Shown here piece by piece: positions 8,875 through 17,946 of a stretch of DNA of 64,000 nt (position 1 is its first letter; every line of letters begins with the position of its first letter). This DNA comes from Parabacteroides sp. PF5-9 (GTDB lineage Bacteria; Bacteroidota; Bacteroidia; Bacteroidales; Tannerellaceae). The translations under genes were made by a program, and so were the position numbers. The notes under the pieces are model-generated. The model was not told where the DNA came from. It saw only the letters and a list, made by a program, of their open reading frames with translations, and made no database searches. The DNA lies in contig NZ_JARXWG010000005.1 of assembly GCF_029893105.1 (NCBI RefSeq), positions 1 through 64,000 on the forward strand, given 5' to 3'.

Positions 8875-10182
8875 TTATTTATATCTTATCCATTTAATCA
8901 TCTCTTTCAGACTCGGTTTCTTGCCATACATCAGGATTCCTACCCGATATATTTTTGCCGAAAGCCAGACGATTGCGATAAAAGAAGGATACAGAATAGC
9001 CACCGACAACAACTTCTCCCATAACGGTATTTCGAAAGGAATACGGATCATCATCACAATAGGTGATGTAAATGGGATCATTGAACACCAGAATGCCAAA
9101 GGCCCATCCGGATTGTCCATACTATAGATACCGGCATATAACGCAAATGCCATAAAAAGCGTAATGGGTACTAGAAATTGTTGTGTATCTTCCTGACTGT
9201 CTACAGATGAACCGATAGCAGCAAATATAGAAGCGTACATCATATACCCGCCGACAAAAAAGACAACAAAATAAATCCCGATCTCCGTAAAATTGATCGT
9301 AGAGATCATTTCAAGCCATTCTGCTCCCTGTGTCAATCCGGCAGTCTGCATCTCCTGCTGCATAGCAAGCATATCTGTGGCATTGAAACTAACCTCTCCT
9401 GCCATAACCAAACTGGCTATAAGAAACAGAATCATGGTCAGTATTCCCCACAAAAAAATCTGTGTTAACCCAACAAATCCAATACCTATAATCTTACCCA
9501 TCATCAAATCAAACGGACGTACAGAAGAGATCATAACCTCTACGATCCGATTGGTTTTCTCTTCCATGACGCCTTGCATGACCATCGAACCATAGATCAT
9601 AATAAACATATACACGATCATCGTAAAAATGATACCAACAATGGAAGCGACCATTGCCGAAGAGGCTTTCTCGCTGCCGTCATCACTCCACTTCATCGTC
9701 TGGATCTGAAAATCCACTTTGCTCTCATGAATGATCTGTTGCAGATTGGGGATATTGAATGTCGCAAGTTTATCTTGTTCCATTTGCCTACGGATTGTTT
9801 GATCGACCAACCGACTTAACTCACCAGGCACCTGTTTCTCCGAATAAAGAAATGCCGCTTTGGGCTGCAGAAGCAAATCATCGGTAATATTCAGAATAGC
9901 AAATATCTCCTTATCCGGATTTTTACGATAGCTTTCCAGCGACTCTTCACTCTGAATAAAACGGAAGCTTTCCGTATCTTCAAACAAAGGGGCATATTTA
10001 CCTGTAGCATCTACAATAGCAACCGTTCGCACTTGCCCATCTTTTATTGTCGACAGCCATAGGGGTACAAAGATCAAAGCGACCACCAAAAAAGGCATAA
10101 ATATTGTCAGTAGAATAAAGGACTTCTTATTGACTCTGCGTAAATATTCCCGTTTAACAATTAACCCGATTTTGTTCATCAT
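8875..10182 (-). CDS. ABC-2 type exporter permease (NatB-like)
   Basis: A 435-residue membrane protein of the ABC-2 permease group. It has one N-terminal membrane helix (about 20-43), a periplasmic domain of roughly 130 residues, then five or more helices from about residue 180 onward. The N-terminal KREYLRRVNKKSF segment is typical. The start codon overlaps the stop of the ATPase gene by 4 bases, so the two are translationally coupled. Relatives of NatAB export sodium or drugs; the substrate is unknown here. Confidence 0.9.
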   Translation of the reverse strand: MMNKIGLIVKREYLRRVNKKSFILLTIFMPFLVVALIFVPLWLSTIKDGQVRTVAIVDATGKYAPLFEDTESFRFIQSEESLESYRKNPDKEIFAILNITDDLLLQPKAAFLYSEKQVPGELSRLVDQTIRRQMEQDKLATFNIPNLQQIIHESKVDFQIQTMKWSDDGSEKASSAMVASIVGIIFTMIVYMFIMIYGSMVMQGVMEEKTNRIVEVMISSVRPFDLMMGKIIGIGFVGLTQIFLWGILTMILFLIASLVMAGEVSFNATDMLAMQQEMQTAGLTQGAEWLEMISTINFTEIGIYFVVFFVGGYMMYASIFAAIGSSVDSQEDTQQFLVPITLFMAFALYAGIYSMDNPDGPLAFWCSMIPFTSPIVMMIRIPFEIPLWEKLLSVAILYPSFIAIVWLSAKIYRVGILMYGKKPSLKEMIKWIRYK

Positions 10183-11093
10183 TGTATGGTGTTAGTGGCA
10201 GATACCGTTTGAATAAAAATGTCATTCATCGAAGGAACCTCTTCTTCAAAAGAAAAGATTTCACAACCTGAAGCCAATATTGTTAATAATTCGGAATTAC
10301 TGATCTCAGCTCTTTTATGAATATACAATTCCGTTATATCTCCTTGCTGTTTCTCCGATAAAACGGTACAACAATCTGGCAACACCGTATATCCCGAACC
10401 TATTTTCAATAAAAAATTATTCGTTTTAAACCGGTTACGCACTTCTGTCACATTACCCGACAAAACAACTTTCGAATGATTGATCAATGCGATCTCATCA
10501 CAAATCTCTTCCACAGAGGCCATATTATGGGTTGAAAAAATGATGGTATGCCCCGCTTCTTTCAATTCCAATATCTCCTGCTTCAGGCGCTCCGCATTAA
10601 TCGGATCGAAACCACTAAAAGGTTCATCAAAAATCAACAGAGCCGGCTCATGAATAATCGTGATAATAAATTGTACTTTCTGCTGCATTCCTTTGGATAG
10701 CTCTTCCAGTTTTTTATTCCACCAGGGCATGATCTCGAATTTCTCAAACCAACGGATAAGCCTTTCCCGAGCCGTTTGGTAAGAAAGTCCTTTGAGTTGA
10801 GCCAAATAAATGGCTTGTTCTCCGACTTTCATCTTTTTATAGAGTCCACGTTCTTCAGGTAAATACCCTATCTGATAAATATCATCCGGTCGGGATTCAT
10901 GACCATTAAACCTGACCGTACCACTATCTGGCGCTGTAATCCTGTTTATAATACGGATCAAAGTCGTTTTTCCGGCACCGTTCGGTCCTAATAAACCAAA
11001 TATTTTTCCTTGAGGAACCTTGATACTTACATGATCCAAAGCCAGATGAGCCGCATATTGCTTGACTATATCCTCCGTTTCTAAAAAAAACAT
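10179..11093 (-). CDS. ABC transporter ATP-binding protein (NatA-like)
   Basis: A 304-residue ATPase with Walker A GPNGAGKTT (about 35-43), signature LSKGMQQKV, Walker B LLIFDEPFSGFDP and H-loop FSTHNM. The C-terminal 80 residues are the DUF4162-type extension seen in NatA-like exporters. It powers the permease encoded immediately downstream (4-base overlap). It starts 11 bases after the dnaG stop on the same strand, so it may be cotranscribed with dnaG. Confidence 0.93.
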   Translation of the reverse strand: MFFLETEDIVKQYAAHLALDHVSIKVPQGKIFGLLGPNGAGKTTLIRIINRITAPDSGTVRFNGHESRPDDIYQIGYLPEERGLYKKMKVGEQAIYLAQLKGLSYQTARERLIRWFEKFEIMPWWNKKLEELSKGMQQKVQFIITIIHEPALLIFDEPFSGFDPINAERLKQEILELKEAGHTIIFSTHNMASVEEICDEIALINHSKVVLSGNVTEVRNRFKTNNFLLKIGSGYTVLPDCCTVLSEKQQGDITELYIHKRAEISNSELLTILASGCEIFSFEEEVPSMNDIFIQTVSATNTIQ

Positions 11094-11104
11094 TCTAATT
11101 TGAA

Positions 11105-13180
11105 TTACATTTTTATGACAATACGTTCTCCTAATTCCTTACAAAGAACATTTTTTATTTCATTCAACTGGGTCAGCCGCATCATCTGCGCGATCACCTT
11201 CTCCTGATCACCGTTGGCGTGAGCCTCTTTGATCTGCGCGTGAGTCTCTTTGATCTGATGAGAAATATAAGCGTCTTTCAACGCATAGATATCTTTAAGT
11301 ACGATCTGTTCCAATTTGTCCTCCTCCTGCTCTATCTCCCGAAAACGCGTATGATATTTACTCAATTGGTATTTCTCACTGATCAGATTGGCCGCCAAAC
11401 GGCTAACGCTCGGATCGGGATGCGCCAGAAAATAACGACTGGCTTTAAATTCCTCTTCTTTACATTTTAAGGCGGCCTCATCCAATATGGCTTTAAACAG
11501 TGGAGTCTGGAAACTCAGATCATCCCGTTCCAAATCAAAAAGGATATAATCAGCCACACGCCAGACGATCTTTTCTTTCGTCTCTTCATCGATATAATCA
11601 TACAATACCTTCTCTCCATACCGGATTACATAACGCAATAACGCAATTTCATAAGACTCGAACGGAGACTGTTTGAGCATCGTAGTTGCTTGAACACTAT
11701 CTGAAGAAATAGGCGAAGACTCTCCATCTGCCAGATAATCCTCTGGGGGTGGAGGAAGCAAATCGTCCGGAGGAGAAGGTGTTGTCCCGACCTCTCCCTG
11801 GTTTAAATTATTCGTTCCCGAAGAGGCCGTCTGCGATCCGTTCGGGGATACCGGTGAAGAAACTCGTTTTTCATTATTCCTAAGCTGTATCTTATTGACC
11901 TCATTCAATAATAATCGTTCATCCACCTCCAACATTCTGCTACATTCACGGATATAGACAGAACGGGCTATATTATCAGGAATAATCGCTACGGATTGGA
12001 TAATATCATTGATCAGAGTCGACCGTTTTATCGGATCTCCAGCCGCCTCATCCAGTAACAATTTCGTTTTAAAACGGATAAAGTCCACTTCATTCTTCCG
12101 AATGAACTCATTAAAAGCTGTGGCATTATGTTTACGGGCAAATGAGTCGGGATCTTCTCCGTCGGGCAAAAGAACAACCTTAATATTCATTCCCTCTTCC
12201 AACAACATATCAATCCCGCGAATGGCCGCTTTTATCCCGGCAGCATCCCCGTCGTAGAGTACGGTTATATTATTTGTAAACCGTTTGATCAGACGAATCT
12301 GTCCATGTGTCAAAGCAGTTCCCGATGAAGCGACAACATTCTCTACACCGGCCTGATGCATGGATATCACATCCGTATACCCCTCGACCAGGTAACAGCG
12401 GTCGGCCTTTACGATCGGTTGTTTGGCAAAATAGATCCCATAAAGTTCATTGCTCTTATGATAGATCTCACTTTCCGGGGAATTGACATATTTTGCAGTC
12501 TTGTCATCCTTCTTCAACGTTCGTCCGCCAAAAGCGATCACCTTTCCACTGATCGTATGAATGGGGAAAAGGACACGTCCGCGAAAGCGATCATTCACAT
12601 TCCCGTTTTCATAGGCAATGATCAGGCCGGTTCGCTCCAGAAAATCCTTTTTATACCCCTCTTTCGTCGCTGATTTATAAAGCGCATCACGCTGATCCAA
12701 GCTATACCCTAATTGAAATTTTCGGATAATATCATCCCGAAAACCACGTTCGATAAAATAGCGGTAACCGATATCTTTTCCTTCACTGCTTTCGAAAAGC
12801 TGCGTTGAAAAATAGTGCTGTGCCCACGTGTTCACAATCAACATACTTTCGCGATCTCCTCTGGCCTGTTTCTCCTTATCCGACAACTCGCGTTCCTGAA
12901 TCTCGATATTGTATTTCTTAGCCAGAAAACGTAACGCATCAAAATAGGTCAACTGTTCATGTTTCATGATAAAGTGAACAGCCGTTCCTCCTTCACCACA
13001 GGCAAAACATTTACAGATATTTTTAGCCGGCGACACATAAAACGAAGGAGTCTTATCGGTATGAAAAGGGCAAAGACCAACATAGTTGACCCCTCGCTTA
13101 CGAAGAGTCACAAAATCGGAAACCACATCATAAATATTTGCAGTATCCAGTATACGATCTATAGTGAGTTGATCGATCAC
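11105..13180 (-). CDS. dnaG: DNA primase DnaG
   Basis: This 691-residue enzyme makes RNA primers at the replication fork. The N-terminal CHC2 zinc finger uses C37, H40, C58 and C61. The TOPRIM domain lies at about 255-345 (CYLVEGYTDVISMHQAG ... VLYDGDAAG). Residues about 430-490 are a Pro/Ser/Gly-rich linker (PPDDLLPPPPEDYL) before the DnaB-binding C-terminal region. The linker is longer and less ordered than in enterobacterial DnaG but usual for Bacteroidales. It is divergent from the peptidyl-prolyl isomerase gene. Confidence 0.96.
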   Translation of the reverse strand: MIDQLTIDRILDTANIYDVVSDFVTLRKRGVNYVGLCPFHTDKTPSFYVSPAKNICKCFACGEGGTAVHFIMKHEQLTYFDALRFLAKKYNIEIQERELSDKEKQARGDRESMLIVNTWAQHYFSTQLFESSEGKDIGYRYFIERGFRDDIIRKFQLGYSLDQRDALYKSATKEGYKKDFLERTGLIIAYENGNVNDRFRGRVLFPIHTISGKVIAFGGRTLKKDDKTAKYVNSPESEIYHKSNELYGIYFAKQPIVKADRCYLVEGYTDVISMHQAGVENVVASSGTALTHGQIRLIKRFTNNITVLYDGDAAGIKAAIRGIDMLLEEGMNIKVVLLPDGEDPDSFARKHNATAFNEFIRKNEVDFIRFKTKLLLDEAAGDPIKRSTLINDIIQSVAIIPDNIARSVYIRECSRMLEVDERLLLNEVNKIQLRNNEKRVSSPVSPNGSQTASSGTNNLNQGEVGTTPSPPDDLLPPPPEDYLADGESSPISSDSVQATTMLKQSPFESYEIALLRYVIRYGEKVLYDYIDEETKEKIVWRVADYILFDLERDDLSFQTPLFKAILDEAALKCKEEEFKASRYFLAHPDPSVSRLAANLISEKYQLSKYHTRFREIEQEEDKLEQIVLKDIYALKDAYISHQIKETHAQIKEAHANGDQEKVIAQMMRLTQLNEIKNVLCKELGERIVIKM

Positions 13181-13321
13181 GGTTCTGTTTTAGCCTTACA
13201 AAGGTACGATTATTTCCGCTTAGACGTAAACATCCCAGACACAATATTAAAGAAGTAGACGACTTGATTTTTTGAATATGCTATTTACCTGTTCATCAGA
13301 ATTAAGAGATTGAATTTTTAT

Positions 13322-13329
13322 TACCTTTG
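13322..13329 (+). promoter_or_regulatory. -7 promoter element of the PPIase gene
   Basis: TACCTTTG matches the Bacteroidetes -7 consensus TAnnTTTG and lies 21 bases before the ATG at 13351. I could not place a convincing -33 TTTG at the right distance. Confidence 0.45.
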
Positions 13330-13350
13330 TCAGACATAAAACATAATCAT

Positions 13351-14025
13351 ATGAGACGTATACTACTTACATGGATGCTGATTGGTGTGTGTGGATTAAT
13401 TGTAAGTCCGCTGACAGCTCAGGAAAAAGAAACAGTTGTGTTGATGGATACCAGTATGGGAAAAATCAAAGTGAAGTTATTCAATGATACTCCCCTGCAC
13501 CGGGATAATTTCATCAAACAGGTGAACGACAAAGTGTATGACGGGCTTTTATTTCACCGGGTAATCCGTCATTTCATGATACAGGGAGGTGATCCGAACT
13601 CCAAAGATGCTCCTACTGATGCCAAACTGGGTGATGGCGACTTGGGATATACCATTCCGGCCGAAATTGTTTATCCGAAATACTTCCATAAACGGGGTAT
13701 GCTCTGTGCCGCCCGCACCTCCGATGAAGAAAATCCGGAAAAGGCATCCTCAGCTTCTCAGTTCTATATTGTCACAGGCAAACATCTGACGGAAATGGAA
13801 CTGGATAAGTTGGAGAAAAATGAAAATAAAACCTTTACTCCCGAACAACGTCAGGGATATATGCTGGAAGGTGGGACGCCTCATCTGGACGGACAATATA
13901 CGATCTTCGGAGAAGTGATCAGCGGTATGAAAGTGGTTGATAAAATCCAAGTAGTAGACATAAACGTAGAGAGCCGCCCTTTAAAAGATGTCGTTATCAA
14001 ATCGGCTAAAGTGGTCGAGAAATAA
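13351..14025 (+). CDS. secreted cyclophilin-type peptidyl-prolyl isomerase
   Basis: A 224-residue protein with a signal peptide (about 1-24, ending PLTAQ) and a cyclophilin domain filling the rest. The core motifs LFHRVIRHFMIQGGDP and ASSASQFYIVTG match the active site family, which catalyses proline cis-trans isomerisation during folding of exported proteins. An in-frame TTG lies at 13327, but it falls inside the -7 promoter box, so the ATG at 13351, which also starts the signal peptide, is correct. It is probably periplasmic. Confidence 0.93.
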   Translation: MRRILLTWMLIGVCGLIVSPLTAQEKETVVLMDTSMGKIKVKLFNDTPLHRDNFIKQVNDKVYDGLLFHRVIRHFMIQGGDPNSKDAPTDAKLGDGDLGYTIPAEIVYPKYFHKRGMLCAARTSDEENPEKASSASQFYIVTGKHLTEMELDKLEKNENKTFTPEQRQGYMLEGGTPHLDGQYTIFGEVISGMKVVDKIQVVDINVESRPLKDVVIKSAKVVEK

Positions 14026-14031
14026 CAATTG

Positions 14032-14700
14032 TTAGCTTTTAAAACAACCCCACAATGGTTCATCCGGTAACGGAGCAATTAGTTCGATCGGTTGCTTGGA
14101 TACCGGATGTACAAATGCAACCTGGCGAGCATGTAGACTGATCCCGCCGTTTTTATTTGAACGGTCGTACCCATATTTCAGATCACCTCGGATGGGTGAG
14201 CCCATTTTGGCCAGTTGAACCCTGATCTGATGATGGCGGCCGGTTTTCAAATCGATCTCAAGTAAATAGTAATTCTCCGACTGTGCCAATAGTTTATAAT
14301 GAAGGATCGCTTTTTTCGAATGTGGCTTTTCGGTATCATACGCATAACTTTTATTCTGTTTCTCATTACGCACCAGCCAGTTTTCGAGTACCCCCTCTTC
14401 CTTCGGAGGTCTGTTCTTAACAATTGCCCAGTATGTTTTTTTCACCTCACCTGTACGGAAAAGTTCATTCATACGCGACAAAGCCTTACTCGTTTTGGCA
14501 AACAACACAATCCCGCTTACCGGACGATCCAAACGATGCACCACACCCACAAAGACATTGCCCGGCTTATTGTATTTCGCCTTCAACCATTCTTTTAGCT
14601 GCTCAGAGAGAGGGATGTCGCCCGTTTTGTCTCCCTGAACAATTTCATTACACGTCTTGCTAACGCCTATCAGATGATTATCCTCGTAAAGTATTTCCAC
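14032..14700 (-). CDS. RluA-family RNA pseudouridine synthase
   Basis: A 222-residue enzyme converting uridine to pseudouridine in rRNA or tRNA. It has the family signature HRLDRPVSGIVLFAKT, in which the Asp is catalytic, and the later LKTGRHHQIRVQLA motif. It has no N-terminal S4 domain, so it belongs to the short RluA/TruC-like group. The target base cannot be deduced. It converges with the PPIase gene, with only 6 bases between the stops. Confidence 0.92.
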   Translation of the reverse strand: MEILYEDNHLIGVSKTCNEIVQGDKTGDIPLSEQLKEWLKAKYNKPGNVFVGVVHRLDRPVSGIVLFAKTSKALSRMNELFRTGEVKKTYWAIVKNRPPKEEGVLENWLVRNEKQNKSYAYDTEKPHSKKAILHYKLLAQSENYYLLEIDLKTGRHHQIRVQLAKMGSPIRGDLKYGYDRSNKNGGISLHARQVAFVHPVSKQPIELIAPLPDEPLWGCFKS

Positions 14701-14720
14701 CGGAAAAAAGATTAAAAATT

Positions 14721-14767
14721 AAAATGAAGAATCAAGCCTGTTTATACAACCCTTAATTCTTCATTTT
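14721..14767 (-). terminator. probable terminator of the fabG operon
   Basis: A 12-bp perfect stem, AAAATGAAGAAT (14721-14732) with its complement at 14756-14767, closes a 23-nt loop. On the minus strand it is followed by a T-rich tract. It lies directly after the fabG stop at 14791 and before the rluA-type gene. The long loop lowers confidence. Confidence 0.45.
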
Positions 14768-14790
14768 TCTATTTTTTATGTTTCATTCTA

Positions 14791-15537
14791 TTAGGTGTTC
14801 ATCCCACCGCATACAGGTATCACTTGTCCTGTGACATACGAAGACAAGTCGGAAGCAAGGAATGTCGCCACATTAGCCACATCCTCCGGTGTTCCGCCAC
14901 GACGAAGCGGAATTTGTTTCGCCCATTCGGCCTTAACCTCTTCAGACAATACCGCTGTCATTTCAGTAATAATAAAACCCGGAGCAATGGCATTGGCACG
15001 AATACCTCTCGAACCCAATTCTTTGGCTACACTCTTAGCCAAACCAATCATACCCGCTTTAGAAGCCGAGTAATTACTCTGCCCGGCATTCCCTGAAACA
15101 CCTACAACAGAAGCCATATTGATGATACTTCCGTTTTTCTGTTTCATCATAATAGGAGTAACCGCATGAACAAAGTTAAATGCCGATTTTAAATTGACAT
15201 TGATCACCATATCCCATTGCTGTTCCGTCATACGCATCATCAGACCGTCTCGTGTAATACCGGCATTATTCACCAGAATATCGATATGTCCGAAGTCTTT
15301 ATGAATTTCAGCTATGACAGCATGAGCATCCTCAAAATTGGCCGCGTTAGAAGCATACCCTTTTCCTTTTACACCAAAAGCTTCAATCTCTTGCTGAGTC
15401 GCCAACCCATTTTCGTCGATCGCTAAATCAGTGAATGCCACATCAGCTCCTTCTGAAGCGAACTTCAATGCGATAGCCTTACCTATCCCGCGTGCAGCAC
15501 CGGTTACTACGGCAACCTTCCCTTCTAATAGTTTCAT
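14791..15537 (-). CDS. fabG: 3-oxoacyl-ACP reductase FabG
   Basis: A 248-residue short-chain dehydrogenase that reduces 3-oxoacyl-ACP with NADPH in fatty acid elongation. It has the cofactor motif TGAARGIG (12-19), the NNAG motif (90-93) and the catalytic S143, Y156 and K160 (YSASK). It is the third gene of a TetR/FabH-like/FabG cluster; the gap to the upstream gene is 58 bp. Length and motifs are fully canonical. Confidence 0.95.
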   Translation of the reverse strand: MKLLEGKVAVVTGAARGIGKAIALKFASEGADVAFTDLAIDENGLATQQEIEAFGVKGKGYASNAANFEDAHAVIAEIHKDFGHIDILVNNAGITRDGLMMRMTEQQWDMVINVNLKSAFNFVHAVTPIMMKQKNGSIINMASVVGVSGNAGQSNYSASKAGMIGLAKSVAKELGSRGIRANAIAPGFIITEMTAVLSEEVKAEWAKQIPLRRGGTPEDVANVATFLASDLSSYVTGQVIPVCGGMNT

Positions 15538-15595
15538 AATATATTTAGTTAGTTATTTATTACAAGAAAACAGAAAAAAACACTCAACCCCTCGC

Positions 15596-16540
15596 TTAAC
15601 ATTTTATTAAACAAGCACCTGCCGAATACCCTCCTCCAAAGACTGTTATAGCGACTAAGTCATCCTTTTTAAAGAGACGACTATTTTGTGCATATACCAA
15701 TGCCGAACTCACCGAGCCGGTATTTCCCAACTCCTCAATGTTATGCAGGAATTTCTCTTCCGGCAAGTTCAACTGTTTGGCGATATTAGTCATAATACGC
15801 ATATTCGCCTGATGCCCGATAAAATAGGCCAGATCGTCAAATGAATATCCGTTCTTTTCCAACAAATACAATACATTCTTAGGCATATAGGTACACGCCT
15901 GGATAAAAACATCACGTCCTTCCGGCATCATAATTCCTCCGTCACGCGGACGTAGCTGAACCCCTTGCGGTCCTTTACCCAAATGACCTAATCCTTCTGT
16001 ATATATATCCAGAACACGAGGCTCTTTGCCGGTGATTGGCTCCTTAGAGATAAAAAACGCTGTTGCCGCATCCCCCCATAAGTGTCCGGCTTTCGGATCT
16101 GTCTCATTATAGTATGCCGAGTTTTTATCTGCTGACAACACCAATGCTTTCGACGCCTTGCCCATCGCAAAATAACCCTCTATGATTTCCAAGGCATTGA
16201 CGAAAGACGAACACGCCGATGAGACATAAAAAGCTTTTGCTTTGGATAATTTAAACTCTTGTTGAGCAACATGAGCCGCCGTTGCAACGGTATCATATGG
16301 AGAATAAGACGCTGAAATAATCAGATCGACCTCCGTTATATCATAGGGCAACCGGGGTAAAGCATCATGAACGGCAGCTAAACTCATTGTCGTTATATTC
16401 TCTTCCGGTTTGGCTTTCGATCGGGTGACTATACCCGTGCGTTGTTCAATCCACTCATTCGTTAACCCGTTTAACTCTAAAAAATGATCGTTATGTACCC
16501 GTTCTTCAGGTACATAAACACCTGTAGCATTTATAAACAT
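15596..16540 (-). CDS. FabH-like 3-oxoacyl-ACP synthase III
   Basis: A 314-residue thiolase-fold condensing enzyme. The Cys-His-Asn triad is present: C110 in FYVSSACSSF, His in IGHQANMRI, and Asn in ELGNTGSVS. FabH proteins start fatty acid synthesis by joining acyl-CoA to malonyl-ACP. This copy sits between a TetR regulator and fabG, not in a full fab operon, so it may be an accessory KAS III with a different primer. The C-terminal glycine loop FGGGYSAGA is intact. Confidence 0.9.
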   Translation of the reverse strand: MFINATGVYVPEERVHNDHFLELNGLTNEWIEQRTGIVTRSKAKPEENITTMSLAAVHDALPRLPYDITEVDLIISASYSPYDTVATAAHVAQQEFKLSKAKAFYVSSACSSFVNALEIIEGYFAMGKASKALVLSADKNSAYYNETDPKAGHLWGDAATAFFISKEPITGKEPRVLDIYTEGLGHLGKGPQGVQLRPRDGGIMMPEGRDVFIQACTYMPKNVLYLLEKNGYSFDDLAYFIGHQANMRIMTNIAKQLNLPEEKFLHNIEELGNTGSVSSALVYAQNSRLFKKDDLVAITVFGGGYSAGACLIKC

Positions 16541-16548
16541 CCCTGTTT

Positions 16549-17142
16549 TTACTTAATCTTTATTCCGTTGAATATCAAATTTATTACATTCTCCCGGCGT
16601 CTTACCCGCTGACTGATATTATCACCCATTACACCTCGTATGTACGGCACTTCCAATCCTTTCAAACAATGATGAAGAACCAAAGCGGTTACATGGGTAT
16701 CGGGCATTCTGAAAACCCCTTCTTCTACCCCTGCATCCAGAATGCCTTCTATAATCTCTATTTCGCGTATATCAAAACTCTTACGAACCTTCTCCACACG
16801 CCAAATATCCCTGAAAAAATTAGCCCTCAATGTACCGTTACGAAAAACCAACGCTTTCACAGCATCCAGTCTCGTATAAATAAAGGTGATTAATTTATCG
16901 TCTGCCGGCAGATCCTTTTCAGCCACATCCAAAAGCATCTTATGCAATTTATCCAACTCCGACTCCACCACAGCCAGATAAACCTCATTTTTACTCTTAA
17001 AATAGGTGTAAAGTGTACGCCTTCCTTTTCGTGAAGCTTGTGCTATATCATTCATGGTGGTGTTGTCCACACCCATGCGAGCAAACAATTGTCTGGCCAC
17101 ATCCACTAACATATCCCGTGTTTTTGACACACTCACCGGCAT
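16549..17142 (-). CDS. TetR/AcrR-family regulator of the fabH-fabG cluster
   Basis: A 197-residue protein with an N-terminal TetR helix-turn-helix (about 10-52; MGVDNTTMNDIAQASRKGRR and TYFKSKNEVY) and a helical effector domain. It lies 8 bases upstream of the FabH-like gene and is presumably cotranscribed with it, which suggests control of lipid synthesis genes, like FadR/FabR-type TetR proteins (inference). Inverted repeats GCACA-N13-TGTGC (17150-17172) and CCAAGT-N12-ACTTGG (17201-17224) upstream are candidate operators. Confidence 0.9.
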   Translation of the reverse strand: MPVSVSKTRDMLVDVARQLFARMGVDNTTMNDIAQASRKGRRTLYTYFKSKNEVYLAVVESELDKLHKMLLDVAEKDLPADDKLITFIYTRLDAVKALVFRNGTLRANFFRDIWRVEKVRKSFDIREIEIIEGILDAGVEEGVFRMPDTHVTALVLHHCLKGLEVPYIRGVMGDNISQRVRRRENVINLIFNGIKIK

Positions 17143-17230
17143 AATAATTGCACATTTTGATTAAAACTGTGCGCAAAGTACTTAAAAAAGATTGTATCTA
17201 CCAAGTATATCAAAAAAAACTTGGCAGAAA

Positions 17231-17261
17231 TTTGATATCATAGAAAAAAAGCCTACCTTTG
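17231..17261 (+). promoter_or_regulatory. promoter of tRNA-fMet
   Basis: TTTG at 17231-17234, a 19-bp spacer and TACCTTTG at 17254-17261 match the Bacteroidetes primary sigma consensus TTTG-N19-TAnnTTTG exactly. The tRNA begins 32 bases downstream of the -7 box. Confidence 0.85.
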
Positions 17262-17292
17262 CAGTCGCAATCAGAAATGATCGCAACTATAT

Positions 17293-17364
<72 letters not shown>

Positions 17365-17374
17365 CAAATTCGGA

Positions 17375-17403
17375 AGAATCGCTTTTCAGCGATTCTTTTT
17401 TTT
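17375..17403 (+). terminator. terminator of tRNA-fMet
   Basis: A perfect 9-bp stem, AGAATCGCT (17375-17383) with AGCGATTCT (17388-17396), and a 4-nt loop are followed by a run of T residues. It begins 10 bases after the tRNA. Confidence 0.88.
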
Positions 17404-17946
17404 GTTTCTACATACCCAATCAATCCGGGATCACCCCGGATCTTAAACTATTTTTTTCGATAGACAAGGAGAATATACAGATGACAATTTGTTATTTGAA
17501 CATTTTGTCATTTTATCCCTTCCGAGAATCATCTATTTGAGGTTCACCTCGATCACACGCGGAAATAACGCCAGGATTCGGAGTTTATTTTTGCATTATA
17601 CATTGAGTTTCATGGTTGCAGTCCTATTTTTATCGATCTGAAATAATGACTATTCCAGAAAAGAAACAGCCGGTTTTGAGTCCGTTTTTTGCCCATTTCA
17701 GTCCCCTTTTAAAATTTATGCTAATGATTTTTTTAACGGTTAAGAGCATCCTCCAAAATCATCTGCATGATCTGTTGCATTCATGCAAATAAATTCCCGA
17801 AAAAACCAACATAAATAGTCAAAAACAACCCGATTTTCACCGAAAATACTTAAAAAAACCATCTATTTGCCTAAAAACGACCAAAGCACGAGTTAGCAAA
17901 AAATGCATTTTCCCCAACTTATGTTATCAACCAACCCTTTTCAACA
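17404..17946. other. 543-bp region without a recognisable gene
   Basis: This AT-rich stretch between the tRNA-fMet terminator and the converging kinase gene has only short open frames without family features. I see no repeat or RNA fold that stands out. Confidence 0.5.
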